From assembly GCA_026686845.1 (NCBI GenBank), contig JAIVEN010000014.1:7674001-7738000 (forward strand): a stretch of DNA of 64,000 bases. The letters are read 5' to 3'. The notes beneath the pieces were generated by a model. The model was not told the origin of the DNA and did not search any database. It worked only from the letters and a program-made list of their open reading frames with translations. A program made the translations under genes and the position numbers. The stretch's first letter is position 1. Each line of letters starts with the position of its first letter. Positions 60,809-64,000 of this stretch are shown here, in pieces. The DNA is from Adenanthera pavonina. Lineage: Eukaryota; Streptophyta; Magnoliopsida; Fabales; Fabaceae.

Positions 60809-62160
60809 TACAATTCAGGACCAGGACCTTGATTTAATTACAAAATGAGGTTTATTGTTCATTTAATTATAAAAATAGACTAACTTTTTAAAATTAAATA
60901 AAAAAATATAAAATTATCAAAATATTTTCAAGTGTTATCTCCTACCGTCATCGCCGATCAATGGTCACTTCCAGTTAGTCAACACTGGTCAACGGCGGTC
61001 ATTGGTAATCGGTCAACCATTGCCGGGCAATGACTGCCAACGACTAGTCAACATTCACTGAAAAATATGCTTTACAACTTCTTTTTCTAGATTTTACAAT
61101 TTACTTGTTCAAAATTTGTAACTTAATTTTTAAATTTTTATTTTACAATTTTTTTTTCACAATTTGCAACTTCTTTACTTAAAATTTATAATTCATTTTT
61201 CAAATTTTTATATAAATTGTTTCAGTATTTTTACAACTTTTTTTTTAGATTTTGTAACTTACTAACTCTGAATTTGCAATTTATTTTCCAAGCTTTTATA
61301 ATAAATGGTTTCAGTATTTTACAATTTTCTTTATTAAATTTACAACTTATTTACTCTGAATTTGCAACTTATTTTTCGAGTTGTTATTATAAATGATTTC
61401 AGTGTTTTACAATTTTTTTTCTTAAATTTACAATTTACTTATTTTAAATTTTCAACTTGTTTTTGAAATTTTTACTATAAATTTTTCGGTGCTTTAGCAA
61501 CTTTTTTTATATATTTTGCGACTAGCAAGAACTTTTACTAAAATAATTGATAGTAAAAATTTAAAAAACGAGTTACAAATTCAGAGTAAATAAGTTGCAA
61601 TATATGTAAAATAAATTGCAACAATATTAAAACAATTCATAGCAAAAATTTTAAAAATAAATTACAAATTCATAATAAATAAGTTATAAATTTTAGAAAG
61701 GAAGTTGTAAAATATTGAAAGCATTTATAATAAAAACTTGAAAAATAAGTTACAAATTCAGAGTAAGTAAGTTGTAAAATCTAAACATGAAATTGCAAAA
61801 GCACTGAAATAATTCATAGTAAAAATTTAGAAAATAAGTTGCAAATTTAGAGTAAAAAAGTTGTAAAATTTGAAAAAAAAAATTACAAAATAAAAATTTA
61901 TAAACTAAGTTGTAAATTTATATTAAGTAAGTTGTAAAATCTAAAAAAAACAATTATAAGCCATTTTTTCCAGTTTACAAGTCACCAACAGCTGTTGACC
62001 AATCACCAGCGACCGTTGACCTATGGCTGCGGTTGTTAACCGATGATGGTGGGGGAGAGATAACACCTTAGGGGTATTTTGATAATTTTATAATTTTATA
62101 TTTAATTTTAAAAAGTTGATCTTATTTTGTAATTAAACTTAGATCTGGTCCTGAATTGTA
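60809..62160. mobile_element. Fold-back element with long terminal inverted repeats (Mutator-like?)
   Basis: TACAATTCAGGACCAG at the left is mirrored by CTGGTCCTGAATTGTA at the right, and similarity continues inward for about 150 bp, including TTTAATTACAAAAT, TTTTTAAAATTAAAT and TAAAATTATCAAAATA, then a GTGTTATCTCC stretch. The interior consists of repeated TTTGTAACTTA / AATTTGCAATTTATTT words, with the left half in one orientation and the right half in the other. No target duplication was found, so the class is uncertain. Confidence 0.55.
60978..61051. promoter_or_regulatory. Cluster of W-box cores in the fold-back element
   Basis: GTCAA (TTGAC on the other strand) occurs at 60978, 60988, 61012 and 61047. 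Two TTGAC words lie in the opposite arm near 61990-62020. WRKY factors bind TTGAC cores; any role here is speculative. Confidence 0.3.
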
Positions 62161-62602
62161 ATTTCACCTGAATATAATCATGACCACGTGTGTCACGAAA
62201 ACGTGCATCGCGCATGAATTCGGATCTATTCACACGCATAAAAAATGACTCGCTGTCGAGTACCATATATACTTTTCAGGAAAGTTGACGTATAATTTAT
62301 TTGTTTATTTTTTATGTTTTTGAAAAGTTTGAAATATTCTTTAAAATAAATATATTATATTTTCATGTTAAAGATGTAAATATTTTTTTATTAAAAAATT
62401 AAATAAATAAAAAAGTCAAGGATATTATAAAAAATATTATAAATTTTGATCAAAATATTTTACCTCCCAAGTGAAACTCAACCTCAACTTCTCATAAATG
62501 CAACTTTTTACCTGTACATTATAAATATAAAACTAAATTATCAACATGATATAAGTCAAGTATTATTTCCCAGGATATTACAAATTTTACATCTTAGTCT
62601 TA

Positions 62603-63401
62603 GTGGCTATTTGGTTGGTTTATATCGGGGTCAGGTGAGGGGTTAGTAATCATATCACACTACTTACTTATATGTTTGGTTGGCCAAAAATGCTGAAATG
62701 ACCATCGCATTTGGTGAAGGTGATCACCTCAATTGAGGTGAAGACCTACATTCCCAAAATGCAATGTTAAGCCCTTCACATGGTTGTAAATGATAGGATA
62801 AATGACCATATTACACTCAAAGAAAGACATTTACAACTAAACAAATCCAAACTTGTTTGGCATTGCATAAGTTGGAGTTTGAGAAGCAAGCCCTAGGTCG
62901 ACCAACAGTGGAGAGAACGTAGAGGAATCTCGTTGACGAGGCTCGACTAATTTCCCACAATCTTGATTGTTATTATTTTTGTTCAAAGGTTGTAAAGGGT
63001 TTGTTGAATCACATCGGATAACGATTGCCCAAAGTCTTGGAGGTGGACGACGATGCTATGCTCTCAAATGCCGGTGATGAAGCTAGTTCGAATTTGTGAA
63101 TGAAGGAGCATGGATGATTTGCTTTGATGGCTCGACTAGGGCACATTGCGGGATGGATGAAGAGTGGAAATTTTTTGGGCTAATTTGTGATTTGTTTCTT
63201 AAGGATACTTTTGTCATTTTACATGATATTATATCCATTATATCTTATTTTTCCATTTAACCAAACCAATTTCCAATTTAAATCCCTTCACTTCCCATGA
63301 CTAAACAAACAAACTCATATATAATTATTATCCTCTTATATCTATTCATATTTTTCTCATCACATTATCTTACCCCACATGTGATTGAACTAAACAAGTT
63401 G
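62603..63401. mobile_element. PIF/Harbinger-like non-autonomous element
   Basis: Flanked by TTA on both sides (62600-62602 and 63402-63404). The left end GTGGCTATTTGGTTGG and right end CTAAACAAGTTG are roughly inverse. The interior around 62880-63160 is less AT-rich and may be captured sequence, but I recognise no protein. Confidence 0.45.
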
Positions 63402-63779
63402 TTAATGTCACAAAGATCAATTTTTTCCTAACACACATCTCGGTTGAGCACAAACTGAGATTTGTTATTTTATTTTTTTTAAGGAAAATGTGGTGCACCT
63501 ATCCAGTTATCCCCCCCTTTTACCCATCCCCCTCTTCCAATGATGTTCTCCCCACTTCCCTATATAATTATATAATTATAGTAATATATAATATAGATAT
63601 ATATAGTATTTATACTTATAATATGTTTAGTACAATATAAATGATAGGGTTTTCAAAATTTAATAAAATTTAAAATTCTATTTAATTAAATTAAAGGGAT
63701 AATTATTTTAAAGGACCTCTGTGAAATTATATTTAGTTTAAAAACATTAAAAATTCTAATTATTATTTCTTGTCGTAAA

Positions 63780-64000
63780 AATATGACCTTTCATCTTGAT
63801 CATAGATATAAGATCATTTTTAGAATATGAAGTAATATTTATTAAACATTTTCAAAAGGGCCCTTATGTAATTCATGACATAAGAGATTAAATAAGGATA
63901 ATTTTGAAAAAATTTCTTGATTTTTGAAAAAATTAAGGTAGTTAACTAACTTTAATTTGCATTCTTTATCCGTGTGATTTGGTTAAAATGGATCTTAATT
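63780..64000 (+). mobile_element. Stowaway-like MITE family B, copy 8 (runs into window edge)
   Basis: Shows TTGATCATAGATATAAGATC, TAATATTTATTAAACATTTTC, TTAAATAAGGATAATTTTG and GTGATTTGGTTAAAATGGA in family order up to the last base. Confidence 0.6.

Overview
This is plant nuclear DNA from a eudicot. It is AT-rich, its genes carry spliced introns with GT..AG borders, it encodes plastid-targeted proteins, and gene-free stretches are packed with small DNA transposons. A legume is my best guess, but the sequence alone does not prove it.

I can model five genes through every exon, plus one cut by the window edge. From left to right: (1) the first three exons of a plastid PHT4;1-type anion/phosphate transporter (minus, 1248 down to the left edge); (2) an intronless C2H2 zinc-finger protein with an ADP-ribosyltransferase-like C-terminal half (plus, 19473-20693); (3) a complete ten-exon second copy of the PHT4;1 transporter (minus, 27573-22559, 526 aa); (4) a nine-exon GDP-mannose transporter of the GONST2 type (plus, 30281-33544, 396 aa); (5) a three-exon R2R3-MYB of the MYB98/115/118 type (minus, 38395-35459, 396 aa); (6) a two-exon plastid-targeted TPR protein (minus, 48035-45797, 568 aa). 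From memory, the PHT4;1, C2H2 and TPR genes are neighbours on Arabidopsis chromosome 2 (At2g29650-29670), and the TPR and GONST2 genes are neighbours on chromosome 1 (At1g07280-07290). The window therefore looks like an unsplit version of a block that Arabidopsis carries as two degraded halves. These genes are linked by descent; I see no shared pathway beyond two of them acting in plastids.

The space between genes is mostly mobile DNA. At 3.5-7.7 kb a CACTA-type element carries a spliced fragment of a La-related protein (LARP1-type) gene with a premature stop. Next to it, at 3.0 kb, lies one intact orphan exon of plastid ribosomal protein L15. Five copies of a hAT-type MITE with GC-rich ends sit at 12.2, 27.7, 41.3, 52.2 and 59.9 kb. 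Four of them have recognisable 8-bp target duplications, and one lies about 160 bp upstream of the second PHT4;1 start codon. A different hAT-like element is at 13.5 kb. At least eight copies of one Stowaway-like MITE family are scattered through the window, along with Tourist/Harbinger-like elements at 17.3, 34.5 and 62.6 kb. A decayed RTE-type LINE reverse transcriptase is at 42.9-43.7 kb.

Two large fold-back structures stand out. A long inverted repeat of about 2.9 kb (48617-51486, arms about 1.4 kb) abuts the 5' end of the TPR gene. A 1.35-kb element with long terminal inverted repeats at 60.8-62.2 kb carries internal short repeats and a cluster of GTCAA cores. The stretch from 51.5 kb to the right edge has no gene I can support.
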